DNA from: Ligula intestinalis
Lineage: Eukaryota > Platyhelminthes > Cestoda > Diphyllobothriidea > Diphyllobothriidae
Length of the DNA: 64,000 nucleotides
Assembly (NCBI GenBank): GCA_036362985.1
Contig: JAYGXS010000007.1
Location: forward strand, 8,660,024 to 8,724,023
Reading direction: 5' to 3'
The first letter of the stretch is position 1. Every line of letters begins with the position of its first letter. The notes under the pieces are model-generated. The model made no database searches. It was not told where the DNA came from and saw only the letters and a list, made by a program, of their open reading frames with translations. A program made the position numbers and the translations under genes. Positions 43,430 through 54,329 of this stretch are shown here, piece after piece.

Positions 43430-45440
43430 TCACATCAAGTAAGCAAATGGGCCAAAACCTCAGCATAATAATTTTGTTTTATTATTCCAGTGTGTTGTCC
43501 AAATTGACGAAGAATATAAAAAAGTCAGATTAGTAGGCATGCGAATGGCATTAGAGCACAAATTCCAGGGTCAGTTAACAGATACATTTTTATTGAGTAA
43601 GCCGGTCTACGAATGACAACTTAATTAACAACACTTGACTTTATTTATTATCCTTCGTGAAACCATGATGTTTAACCCAACCACAACATCTTACTACATC
43701 TTAAACTTTATATTTAACATTTAATTAAGCACAACTACACATTTACCCCTGATATAAAATATCTGCGAAAGTATGATGGGAATAAAACATAATTAATTGT
43801 ATAGAGCATGGATCCCGAGCGTAATTGTACACGGGCGAACTCTCAGTTTTTCTTCTGCGAACTCAAGGATTAAAGCGAAATTGTTGGACATTGCCAGTGC
43901 ACATAGCTCATAGGCAGGATAGACAAGAGAACCGAGATACATAGGATTGATTCAAGAAACAGCTATTAACCATACAATATTGGCGTATTTTTTATTGTAA
44001 CAAATCAAAATACGTATATCACCAGTCAAACAATGTTGGCATGCAATTGACAAAGTAGATTACTATGAGCAGTATGCAAACTTAAACGGAGTAGACAACC
44101 AAAGTTTGTCGAGGTGGTGGTCTATATTGAATAACATAATGAAAGCAACAGTTAGAATGCGTGATGAGAAATGAAGGGTGGGTTTTAAGGATTTCACTGA
44201 CATGAACGTTGCCAGTTTGTTCAACGAAATAGAGTTTATTAGAGCACTGTTGTCTGCATTTTTGTCGGCTTCTATTGTAAATGTTGTCCCGGTTGTCTTT
44301 GATATTGAGTTTTTGACATTTGTGCTACCATTTCTGGTATAGACATTTACTTTCAGTGTTGGCGGCACTATCTTATTGACCATGGGAATAAGTAAATCAC
44401 TTGAATAATATGTTTACTATAAAGAAAGCACCCGCACGTCCGTTGCACATATTTTGGACCACAGCCCGCAAGATATGTACATTAATTTAGCTAACGTGCT
44501 TCGTAGTAAAAATGATGACTAGTATATTTGACCTAATACCTTGATAGATAAGGTGCAGTCGCCAACGCAGAAAGTTTTTTGCCTGCGACATGACAGCTAA
44601 CAGAGTTGTCCATACCTTAATTTCAAGGATAACTGGGCTTATACAATCATGTAGGAGTCGGTAAGAACGCAAACAACGGTATCCAGTATGTTCTGACGTA
44701 CTGACTGTTTCCGTTGGCTCCGTATTCCCTAGAAATTTTGATTGGTCGTTGTCTTCGTTTCAGTGAACACGCAAAAAGGCAAACGGATTTGTGCCAGCTG
44801 AGGTAGATTACGAAACGGGAGAATTCGAAGATTCCAAAGAAGACGCTGATTCCGATTTCTGGTGGCTAGTCTCAAATTCCTAAGGCGTCGGCTCAGATTC
44901 CAATCCAGGTGGAGTATTGCTCCCAATTCTTGGTACATTACTGGCAAATCGGTTATGCCGGCTGGCATCACAAACCCGAAGATAAAATTAAAAATGCCTT
45001 TTTTGGATGCATTCCGAAAACTCAACTTCGTCCGCAGCAATGACAATGTTCTTTATCAACAAACAAGGAAAGTGATCTCTGTAAAAAATATATATTTTTC
45101 ATAATTCTGAGAAAGACGCTTGCTCTAAAGATTCGAAAGACGTTTAAAATTCCGTAGACGCAGATTCCGAATGCTGCTGGCTTCTCATTACTTGCGCAGG
45201 CATCGGCAAACGTTCTAGATCGGTCAGATTACTGTTCCCAACTCTCGAGATATTTTTTAAAAACAGGCGAATTAAGTCGGTATCCAATAAGAGAAGTTTG
45301 AACAACAGAAAAAGTGTTCGAGTCTCTTTAATGCACTCAGTAAACTGCTTTCGTGCACAGCAATGACAATAATTCCCATCAACAAACCAGGTAGCCTATC
45401 TCTGTTGACAACATACTGTAGCGACATCGAGCAGACAGAA
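43430..45440 (+). repeat. Segmental duplication, copy 2, with an internal insertion
   Basis: The parts 43440-43875 and 44715-45440 align with 36500-37640. The middle 840 bp are extra. The insert includes a copy of the 42840-43050 block and a minus-strand frame of 106 codons (44383-44063) rich in Ser/Thr/Asn that has no recognised domain. The right half carries the acidic exon-like units of family E: EFEDSKEDADSDFWWLVSN near 44815-44875 and SECCWLLITCAGIG near 45165-45210. Both are interrupted by stops. Confidence 0.65.
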
Positions 45441-46100
45441 GTTGCAAATACGAAAGGGCGAAGTTGTATGAGGCGATACCGTATGTTCCTTGGATAGGAA
45501 AATTCGTCTAAAAATGGGATAGCGTTGGCCTTGACAATATAGCTGTTGGGGTAATAATAAAAAAACATCACTAAAATATTAAAGCAAGTCCAAACTTACC
45601 CATAATTGTTTTGGTAAGCTGTAATATAAATGATCATACACCATAATGTAAGTACAGTAGTTGCCACAAACCATTCAATTTTCATAATGTTTTATAAGTT
45701 ATATCATTACTTGAATACCAATGTGAATCCATTTAGGAAGATTTAGAAATAATAACAAACTGCATCAGGCATATTAGTACTTAAAATAACTATAGGAAGT
45801 ACAAAGTGTTTGTAAAAAAAATAAAATTTTCTCGATATTTCCGTGATTTTGGAGACGTAAAAAAGAGCTATGAATTAGAACAATACATTTACATATTGTG
45901 TTAAATTGACAACTTGAAGCAACCTCTTTCTCTATACAGAAATAACTCGTCTTTAGTCAAGATATTCGCTTAACTTAAGTCTTACTGAATAAGTATTTAT
46001 TGAATGTCATCAACAAACGCATGTAATAATTTTCCTTGTTTTTACTGTCTTGTTTGATGAAGTTGCGGGATGGCCCTTTCCTAGAAAAAAAAACATTGAC
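45441..46100. other. AT-rich stretch, nothing recognised
   Basis: About 650 bp without recognisable features. Confidence 0.45.
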
Positions 46101-46106
46101 TATGTT

Positions 46107-46164
46107 TTATCGATTTCATCATTCCAATCATCCCCTCATCATTGGGGGATGATGAAATCGATAA
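46107..46164. repeat. Perfect 16-bp inverted repeat (hairpin)
   Basis: TTATCGATTTCATCAT (46107-46122) and ATGATGAAATCGATAA (46149-46164) are exact reverse complements, with a 26-nt loop that itself has a CCCC/GGGG pair. No U-tract follows and no gene is adjacent. The role is unknown. Confidence 0.8.
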
Positions 46165-46322
46165 GATATCTGAACCTTAAATCTTTGCGCATATTATTTA
46201 ATATGATGTACTTCGGGAACGTTTTTTCGGTATTAGTGCATTGCGGCTCAACACGGCAAAAAAGAGTCCTTACGGAACTGGGTTCGTGGCTGACGGGGTG
46301 ATTACGATTCTTGTATCGTTTA

Positions 46323-47098
46323 TACAGGGTGTCCCAGAAGTAACTGACTCTTCGATTTGCTAATAAAACGAAAACTATTAACGCTAGGATATCGAAACTT
46401 TTTTTCGAAAAAAAAACTTTCTTGAATTTGGTGCGAGGAAAATCCAGGAGAAATTCAAGGAAGGACACTGCATTCTCTTCGTGTGACGGTGTGCTGCGCA
46501 ATAACTGCTTCCGATGTGATTGGCCCATACTTTTTTTAAAATAATGATGGCGCAACGGTAACCGTTAATGGTGAAAGATACTGAACTATGCTTAGCGAAT
46601 TTCTTATTCCTGAAATTGAGAGACATGGCCTACGCAATACTTGGTTTCAACAGGATGGAGCCACGGCCCATACAGCAAGAGAAACGATGACAGTGTTAAA
46701 TGAGTGCTTTACAAATAATTTAATTTCACGATTTGGCAACATTCTTTGGCCCCCTTGATCTATAGATTTCACCCCATGCAATCTCTTCTTATGGGGCACC
46801 TGAAGTTAAGGGTTTATGTACAAATCCAACAAATCTGCAAGAACTTTAGAGAGAGATATGTTCCGAAATAAGGCAAATATCGCCTGATGCACTAAGGAGC
46901 GTTATGGAAAGGACAAAGAAACGAACACTAATTTGTTAAAAAAACCATTACCATAATTAAAAAGATATAACATTCAGAACCTAGTTCTAATAAAAAAAAG
47001 ATATTTTTTCGAACATAGCATGTTTCAATATCCTAGCGTTAAGAGTTTTCGTTTTATTGGCAAATCAAAAGGGTCAGTTACTTCTGGGACACCCTGTA
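46323..47098 (+). mobile_element. Tc1/mariner-type deletion derivative with ~75-bp TIRs
   Basis: The ends are CAGGGTGTCCCAGAAGTAAC, in inverted orientation on both sides (46325 and 47096), flanked by TA dinucleotides at 46323-46324 and 47097-47098, the target duplication of this superfamily. The TIRs match over about 75 bp. Inside, only the C-terminal part of the transposase remains (from about 46550): WFQQDGATAHTAR holds the second catalytic Asp, and a WPP..SIDFTPCNLFLWG block holds the third acidic residue, about 36 residues later. Two or more stops and the missing N-terminal DNA-binding half make it non-autonomous. Upstream antisense frames are shadows. Confidence 0.9.
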
Positions 47099-47394
47099 CC
47101 TCTACACCGAAAACTTGACTACCACAATCCGTGTGGCAGACCAGGACATGAAAGAAGGCCAGGTCCTTCTCTACCGCCGTAAATAATGGATACTGGAAGA
47201 TGCTGTTCAGGCGTTCATTAAACATGACCAAGTGACATATTCGAGGACGATGGATGCACGATAAACATGTGGTCCGTTCTCATGATGCGTGATGATGGAA
47301 TACCAGCGACTCTACTGCTATGAGACCGCCCGGGCTTTGAGGCCCAAAATATGTGAAACTTTGGGTGCTATTTTCATATTTTGTTAACTTTGCT

Positions 47395-47548
47395 CAGTTT
47401 TGAAAGAAGAGGAAGACGCGATCTCTGGAACGATAGTTTTATTCTGAGCTTTCGTCTCCACACCTGAAGCCATCGTCAGAATAAATGAGAACAGCATACG
47501 TCACCTACGCATAAGTGTGGTTGGAAGGGTAGGGGGCGGTGAAGGCAA
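47395..47548 (-). repeat. PLE-G 3' terminus, minus copy, hammerhead-like
   Basis: On the minus strand: CAATCAATAATTGCC, a C-rich stretch, then CTGACGATGG, stem II GGCTTC/GGAGAC, GAAAGCTCAGAATAAA and CCAGAGATCGCGTCTTC. TTTATTCTGA just before the core is complementary to TCAGAATAAA just after it. It continues the arm at 48222-48382 once the SINE-2 cluster is removed. Confidence 0.65.
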
Positions 47549-48215
47549 TTATTGATTGTTAAGTTGGTTTGGCAGATTTCCTTAATTTGAGTTGACCCAA
47601 GTGTGAAAAACTCTAAGCGTTTGGCGGGATTCGAACCCGCGCATCAGAGAAAGCCTTTGCCGGAGGCTAATGGTCTACCACTAAGCTAAAAAGCCCGCTT
47701 CACGCCATGAGTTTAATCACACTTGGATCGGTATAACCCGCTCAACTTTTCGCTGACATGGAATCCATTAATATGGAAGCAAATTGACTGCGCAAGCAGG
47801 ATTTCCTAAGCAATCATCTAGAATCCACCAGAATGACTACGAAGCTAACTTAATTATTAAGTTGTTTTGGCAGATTTGCTTAATTTGAGTTGACCCAAGT
47901 GTGAAAAACTCTAGGGGTTTGGCGGGATTTGAACCCGTGCATCAGAGAAAGCCTTAACCGGAGTCATTCTGGTGGATTCTAGATGAGTGCTAAGGAAATC
48001 CTGCTTAGGCAGTCAACTTGCTCCCGTATTGGCGGATTCCATATGAGCAAAAAGTTGAGCGGTTGATATCAATCGAAGTGTGATTAAACTCATGGCGTGA
48101 AGTGGGCGTTTGTATCTTAGCGATAGAGCATTAGCCTCCGACAAAGCCTTTAATTGCTGCGCGGTTTCAAATCCCGCCATACGCCTAGAGATTTTCACAC
48201 TTGGGTCAACTCAAA
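47549..48215. mobile_element. SINE-2 cluster inserted into the PLE-G terminus
   Basis: Three SINE-2 pieces: minus 47549-47864 with a near-perfect tRNA-like head (TAGCTTAGTGGTAGA and GGTTCGAATCC on the minus strand), a truncated minus copy 47865-47965, and a plus copy 47966-48215. Outer edges carry AACAAT (minus strand) on both sides, and the PLE sequence on one side continues exactly on the other, so the cluster inserted as one unit or grew in place. The tRNA-like heads lack acceptor-stem pairing. Confidence 0.75.
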
Positions 48216-48221
48216 TTATTG

Positions 48222-48382
48222 TTGGTCTTTGTCCACGCCAAGTCCATGCTCACGCTATCTTATCGCGTCTCCTAAGCACGTCCTTGGAGTAACGGCATGT
48301 GACCTTGAGGCGATGGCCTGCGTGCTTGTAGAGAAACTGGGCCCTGGTTCCTGGTCACGGGCATGGATGGCAAAATAACAGG
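48222..48382 (-). repeat. Inverted arm left of PLE-G
   Basis: Reverse complement of 48988-49146 with about 80% identity. The shared text includes CACGCTATCTTATCGCGTC, GGCATGT-ACCTTGA and GGATGGCAAAATAACAGGG on the plus strand. Confidence 0.85.
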
Positions 48383-48987
48383 GTGGTATATCCGCATGCC
48401 TGTTTATGGAGTTAGCATCTGACATCTAGGCCTCCAGCAGTTCGTGTCCCGTTCATTTACTGGCCTGTGTCATTATCGGTGTGTTCGAGAAGTCAAATGC
48501 GTGGCTTTCCTTCAGAGTGTGGATAGCGATCAGGGACTGTGGGTCGCCTTTCTGCACTGCCCGTTTGTGCTCCGTTATTCGTGAGCTAAGTCACCACCCG
48601 GTCTGCCCTGTATAATGGCAAGAACAGCCCCGACATGGCACCTGATAAATGACGCCGGACTGCTCACCTACAACCAATGGGTCTATAACTTGCATGGCTC
48701 GTGCACGCATGGTAGCTGTCGGGCGATGAGCAATACCCACAGCAAGCTCTGCAGAAATACGCTCGGTTGCTTCTGACACGTTTTTAATGTACGGTAGAGC
48801 GTGCCAGAGCGTTGGTGTTCCCCCTTCGCTTGTTCCCGTGGGCGCGTTCGGAGGCATCGGTGGATAAAACTGTTGGGGTATCCATTCCTGGCAAGTTGGT
48901 GCCGAATGTGTCGTAAATCTTGCGCTTGTCCTTCCGGTTCAATGCAGTGTGTTTTAGCCTTCTGAAATAGTGCTTGAATACGGCCCT
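48383..48987 (-). pseudogene. PLE-G: short PLE fragment, RT end into GIY-YIG
   Basis: The minus strand reads FRRLKHTALNRKDKR, then SEATERISAELAVGIAHRPT and GVIYQVPCRGCSCHYTGQTG, the linker and first half of GIY-YIG. A frame break after TGQTG leads into QTGSAERRPTVPDR and stops. Only about 200 codons remain of a polyprotein that is normally far longer. Confidence 0.85.
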
Positions 48988-49146
48988 GTTATTTTGCCAT
49001 CCGTGACCGTAACCAGAAACCAGGGCTTAGTTCTTCTACAAGCACGTAGGTCACCAATTCAAGGTTACATGCCGTCACTCTAGGGACGCGCTTCAGGGAC
49101 GCGATAAGATAGCGTGAGAATAGACTTGGCTTGAACAAAGACCAAT
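48988..49146 (+). repeat. Inverted arm right of PLE-G
   Basis: Inverted partner of 48222-48382. The PLE-G fragment is therefore bracketed by the same 3'-type terminal sequence in opposite directions, each followed outward by its own hammerhead-like end. Confidence 0.85.
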
Positions 49147-49300
49147 CAATAACTGCCACCACCAACCCTTCCCCTTCTCATTTACCCTGACGATGGCTTC
49201 AAGTGTGGAGCCGAAAGCTCAGAATAAACCTATCGTTCAAAGGATCGCTTCTGCGTCTGCTTTACAACAAGAACCTGGGGCACGCATATTTGCTTCTTTT
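49147..49300 (+). ncRNA. PLE 3' terminus, plus copy, with hammerhead-like core
   Basis: After a C-rich stretch: CCTGACGATGG, stem II GGCTTC/GGAGCC (fully paired), then GAAAGCTCAGAATAAA and ATCGCTTCTGCGTC. Compared with 47.4 kb, stem II differs by one base (GAGAC to GAGCC) that improves pairing. The region past the terminus (49258-49300) reappears inverted at 55415-55460. Confidence 0.6.
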
Positions 49301-50383
49301 TTCTCAGTTTCATTGTTATGAATCATACGCAATGTTTCGGAACACTCTCTTGAAACTATGCCAGTGCGTCTGTACACGCACGTGTAATACTAAAGTACTA
49401 TTCGCAAACAGCGAGTAGCCTTTAATTGCGTGGAGGTGATCCACTCATCCAGCTCTGTAAGACATTAGACGAGCCCCCACATGGTTCAGCAAGAAACGTA
49501 GCTTAAATATATCCGGAGCTTCATGTGACAACACCTAGAATGCCCTGGACACCTTACACTGTCAGAGAATCCACCGTCATAATGGAATTTTAGGCGCGGC
49601 TGAAAACAGTGGCCGAACGCTGGGAGCTTTGCCCTTCAACACAGAAGATCAACGCTCCACCGATGTCCTACAGATGAATACTGAGTGTATTTCATGTGAC
49701 AGTTCCATATTATAAACGACCTATACTGGTGCTTCGTTCTTTTATACAAATTTTATCTTACTCCGGCTGCCGTGGTTAGTTTGTTCGCTCTGACGGCTAA
49801 AGCAGGGATGTACCGACGCACGTGTTCATTTATTATCCCGGTGGTTGCCGAGTGAAACGTTTCGTACACGGTATTGTTCTCGGCATCCGTGTAAATGCAT
49901 TAAAACACAAATTCGCCAGACATCAAGCATCTTATTTCCCTGTCATGCACGTAAAAATTTAATTAACTACAGCAATGCATTTGTTTGTACTACTCACAAA
50001 AAGTGCGCAGCCATTCATGCTAGTACTGACGTCTTATTTCTGTCTTTTCAGATGCAATAATTTAAACATATTCTGTTGTTTTCCATTTATATGTTAAGGC
50101 AAATTTTCGGTTAACTTTTAAAAGAAAATAAGTTCAAGATATCCAACCATCTCTTCTTTTACCTGAAATGAACCACCTCCTTAGATATCCCAGTCAGGTC
50201 TTGACGCCGGATCTCGAGCAGTATTCGTTTTCGTATTGATTTCCAATTTTGTAATAAATTATAATTCGTAGTATATGTATATTGCATAATTTATTCTTCC
50301 TTTTACCAATAGAATATTTAAATGATGTTCCTTTAACTTGCATACTTGGAAGGGTGACTCTATTTCGTGTTGCGATATCATTG
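49301..50383. other. AT-rich stretch, nothing recognised
   Basis: About 1.1 kb without recognisable genes or repeats. Confidence 0.45.
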
Positions 50384-51130
50384 GTTTTGACTGCCTTATA
50401 AATTCTTATATATTTTACGAAACAGTAAACAAATCAATATGTTGTACTCATTTGGTGGAAAATTACACCTTGCTTACTTGTTATACTTAAAGAGCAAGGG
50501 TGCCTTTTGATTAAAAAAAACCTAAATTGCGGAATAATTTTGAAACATACCTACTGCTTCATTCGAATTCATGGTTTACAAACCACGCACCATGTACACC
50601 TGCCGTAATAAGCGTACGTTTTCGGGTACAGTTTTAGGAAGAACTTATATAGTTGTCATAAAATATTGCAATAGGTGTGGGACATGCCTAATAAAGTATC
50701 GGCAGCATTAATCCATTGACGGATACGATGTTTTATGAATGAACACAGCACATTTGATAAAAAAAGCTCATAAAAAAGATCTTCTTAAACCATGAGATAC
50801 AGTGTATTTAAGTTTACAATTTAAAGAAGGCGTTATTTGCTGCTAAAGTAGAAAAAACAATATTTCTTTCATATCAATATTTAATAAATATTTTAAACTT
50901 TATAAAAACAGTCAGAATCAGTGAAAAAATTCATACTATTTAAGTAGTTAATTTGTACGGCATGCACCTTTTGATAACGGTCAAAACTAAGCGCATTATA
51001 AAGCTAGCATCCCATTGTGACTCCTATAACTCCAGAATAGACTACTCGATAATCAGTAGCACAACCTGAGTCAATTTGGATTACGGAAAGACTTTCAATG
51101 TGTCGTATATGTCGAAATGTTACACGAATT
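50384..51130 (+). mobile_element. Family A element, copy 3
   Basis: Matches the 19787-20670 element: TGACTGCCTTATAAATTC at the left, CATTGACGGATACGAT in the centre (50716-50731), and on the right TAATCAGTAGCACAAC and CGTATATGTCGAAATGTT, corresponding to the right arm there. The left arm is largely lost. No coding sequence. Confidence 0.65.
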
Positions 51131-51174
51131 TAAGCTTCTTTTCCCTGATGAAAATTTGAAGACTGTATAAACAG

Positions 51175-51390
51175 CAAAATTAAATGGATCCATAAATTTC
51201 GAGAGGGCTCTTCAGTTGCCACCCCTCATTGCATAACGGGAATAAACGTTAGAGAAAACACACAACTGAATTCATACAGAAAGAATCGATAAAAATCAGC
51301 AAGGTCACTGTACATGGCCAAGAGGCATTCGATAAAGCTGAAATTTACACGCTGTAGACAGCAAAAACTGGAGAAAAAAAACGTCTAGGC
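51175..51390 (+). repeat. Dispersed repeat B, copy 1
   Basis: Aligns with 61040-61240. Shared blocks are GAGAG-GCTCTTCAGTTGC, TCA-TGC-TAACG-GAAT and CAGCAAAAA-C-GGAG near the end. No ORF is conserved. Confidence 0.55.
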
Positions 51391-51442
51391 AAAAAGAAAG
51401 AAAATTTTGGGGAGGGGGGGATGTGTAAACAAGGAGCCAGTG

Positions 51443-53480
51443 TTACCAAGGTAGAGTTAGGTTAACTACATGCTCCAATTGTGTACATAGGTCGGGTTTA
51501 AACCGCCTTATGTACGCTGCCTCCAGGTAGCGTAAGGTGCGAGTTGTTCGTGCTTGAACAAGTACTCGGAAGGAGGTTTTAGGGTCCTCGGAGTGGCCCG
51601 TATCTAGCAAGTGTTCAGTGATTGACGAGCGGGGTGTTCGGTTTTCTTCCTTAAACAACCAGCTAGGTAAGTGTTCCTTTGCTCTGGTGGCCAATTGCCT
51701 TTGCGTTCGCCCTATGTACCTGCATCCGCAAGTGCGTGTAAATTCATAACCACAGTTTGAAGTGGCGTGCATCGGCAAGGCATCCTTCGCACGAGGAATC
51801 AGTAAAAGCTTTCTTAGATTGCAAATTATAAGCTCAGCGGTATAATATGTCCTGTGAATGGCATTAATGAGTCGTGTCTTGATGGTATTGAAAATGTTGT
51901 CACCCTTAAACGGCAAAGATATGAAAACGGGCTTCTTCGGAACTATCTGTTCCGTCATTGTAGGCCCTAATGGTTTTTTATAGTTGTCTATAAACTGTGT
52001 TGGTTATCCGCGCTCCTGTAGAGTTACTTTGAGTTAAGTTATTTCAGCTTCCAATGTATCCACAGAACAGATTTTTCTCGTTCACTGGAAGAGAGTGCAT
52101 ACCAAGTTTCGTTTCCATTGAATGGGCACAAAACTCAAATAATGCAAATACCGTCCTTTCCACGTATTCTTATGGTAGACAGTTCGTGTGATGGAGCCAT
52201 CTTTCTTTCTTGACCTGTGAACATCGAGGAAAGAAAGCTGATTATCCTGTTCCTGTTCCATGGTAAATTTGATCTTGGGATGCAGGCTGTTCATTATAAG
52301 CAATAATTGTTCAGCTTCTTTGATGTTGTCTACGATCGCGAAGACTTCATCTACTTATCTTCCGTACAGGGTTATCTTGTTCAACTTCGTGGATACTTTT
52401 TCTTCTAGATGCCCCATAAATATGTCAGCAAAAGTTTGTCCCAGGGGACTTCCCATTGCTACTCCATCAATTTGTCGATATAGATGGCCATCAACTAGAA
52501 ATTGCACATCTTTACTACATAATTTTAATAAATCACGTAATATTTCAGGGGATAGGCGAGTTTCGGAAGAATAGGTGCAGATGATTTCAATAGTTTCATC
52601 TAGTGGCACGTTGGTGAATGATGATTCAACGTCAAGAGAGATCATATATTTGTCTGAAATATTTTGATTCCTAATTTCATCAATAAAATGGAAGCTGTCT
52701 CTTAGTGAAAATTTATTGCGGATAAGTTCCAATTATTTAAGTAGCCATTGCGCTATTCTGTAAAAGGGAGAATTGTACATCAATAGAATAGGACATAACG
52801 GAATATCCCTTTTGAGTTTTAGGTTATCCGTATAGGCGTAGAATATAAGAACCTCTTGGTTTTAAGGATAGCGCTCTTTTGGTATCTATTAGATTATTAT
52901 CCAACAGACGCTTGATAGTTTTCCAGGCGGAATCTTCCAATGCCTTGGTTTCTTCTTTGCCTTGTGGTTCTTGACGGAATTTACTTGAATCATTTAAGAT
53001 ATTTTTCAGCTTTTCAGCATAATCCTTACGATTGATAATGAAAACTCCATGTCCTTTGTCTGGTTTAGAAATTAATATTTCTTTGTGATGTTTTAATTCG
53101 GATAGAGCAAGCATATTTTCTTTAGTTATAAGCGTACGTTGTGATATTCGAGCTCTTCTGTACTGGTATGCGATATCCACAAATTTGGCTTTCATCCATC
53201 CTAAGTCGTCATGGATCTGGTATTATGTCTGATAGTTGAAAGCTCAAGTCTTCAAATTGGGCTTCAATTTCAACTGGATTAATTCTTTTCTTTGGCACAC
53301 AGAAATCTAGTCCTAATCAAAGGGCTTCTGTCTGCTATTTGTTTAATTTAATGTCTGATAGATTCAAGATAACGTCGTCTGAGTTCAGTTGAAAAATATC
53401 TTCTGTTGGCTTCTTACAAATTGATTTCTGTAACTTAAGGTAAAATGCATCTCTAGTCTTGCCTTGCATACTATATGCAT
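51443..53480 (-). pseudogene. PLE-H: second Penelope-like lineage, ~2 kb, defective
   Basis: The minus strand carries, in order: an N-terminal region (KGKTRDAFYLKLQK, DDVILNLSDIKLNK, DFCVPKKRINPVEIEAQF) at 53480-53200; ILISKPDKGHGVFIINRKDY (53090-53030); RT motif A YMISLDVESSFTNVPLDETI; motif B DGVAMGSPLGQTFADIFMG; and a degraded motif C reading stop-VDEVFAIV near 52345, where a tyrosine and the second Asp have been lost. Then NQLSFLDVHRSRKKDG, and a GIY-YIG domain at 51958-51443 that is open for 171 codons (CGYEFTRTCGCRYIGRTQRQ, LEAAYIRRFKPDL). Sequence differs clearly from PLE-B, and the motif B text VAMGSPLGQ..ADIFM marks another lineage. One frameshift between 53195 and 52732 and at least three stops make it inactive. 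Confidence 0.92.
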
Positions 53481-53819
53481 ACAAGGCAGTAAAATGCGGT
53501 AAAATATTATTTTACATTTTTTATCTCTCTTCATTTTGTTCATAAATATGCACTGGTATAGCTTTACGAAAAAAATGCCAACTTTTTGTCTTTCCTTTCT
53601 TATCTAATGCTCATTCTTCCGACCCTGCTTTATAAACTCGTGTAACCTTTCCATTATTAAATGTTCGGCGAGGTTACAGGCCCGTTTTCGCCGCGGTGGG
53701 AATTCGTTGTCAGTAAATGACCCAGAGATGAGAGAAAGAAAGTCCGATTCGTCCTTCATACGCCCTACCGGACTTATGGCAACCTGTTTAGTGTGAGCTT
53801 AATAGCACCATGACTCTTG

Positions 53820-54130
53820 AATATATGGACTCTCGGCGTGTGTCCGACACCTATCTGAAGACAGAATGCATTATATACGCGTGGGGTACTTTTCATTGAG
53901 GGTAGGCTTGCGTTGCATCTACCAGGCTCAATCAACTTCTCCCCACCACACATGGACCCTATATACCAAACAAGTTTAAAAAAGGGAGGCAAGTTTAGCA
54001 GTTACCTCCAAGCTCATTATTGAACAGGCAAATGCACACATGAGGCGACATTCTCATAATCATCAAATGAAGCACTACGTACACTGAAATTGTACTACAG
54101 CTGCGATAAATGACTTTTTTATACGCCTCG
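53820..54130 (+). repeat. Dispersed repeat C, copy 2
   Basis: Counterpart of 20780-21100. Similarity resumes after a PLE 3'-end block, at about 54330-54560 (CGGCACACCTGTTT near 54463), so the PLE terminus appears to be inserted into this repeat. Confidence 0.55.
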
Positions 54131-54135
54131 TAAAT

Positions 54136-54290
54136 AAGCTGTTCAAAGACCCCCCCCTTATCTGTGCATGTCTCAGACTTGATTACGATTACCTATGACT
54201 AAGGATTCCCGACGGAATCCGAAACGTCAGGCAAATAAAACTCTTGTTCCAGTGATCGCATCTTCGTCTTCTGAGAAGCAATATTACTTA
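54136..54290 (+). ncRNA. PLE 3' terminus with well-formed hammerhead-like half
   Basis: GGATTCC (54203-54209) pairs perfectly with GGAATCC (54214-54220), followed by GAAACGTC (54221-54228) and AGGCAAATAAA. GAAAC-GTC with cleavage after GTC is the minimal stem III arrangement typical of PLE hammerheads. The upstream CTGANGA is degraded to ATGACTAA, so this copy is probably inactive. It ends CCAGTGATCGCATCTTCGTC, like the other PLE ends. Confidence 0.6.
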
Positions 54291-54329
54291 GCAGGCCGAT
54301 AAATTAAATTGCTTAAGTGCAAAAGATTA

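Noticed and set aside
47610..47700. Genuine tRNA gene
   Set aside because: The A and B boxes are excellent, but the ends do not pair into an acceptor stem and the same unit recurs as a dispersed SINE at 34.3, 36.4, 47.9 and 48.1 kb.
52260..52574. 104-codon plus-strand ORF over PLE-H
   Set aside because: Antisense to the RT palm on the minus strand.
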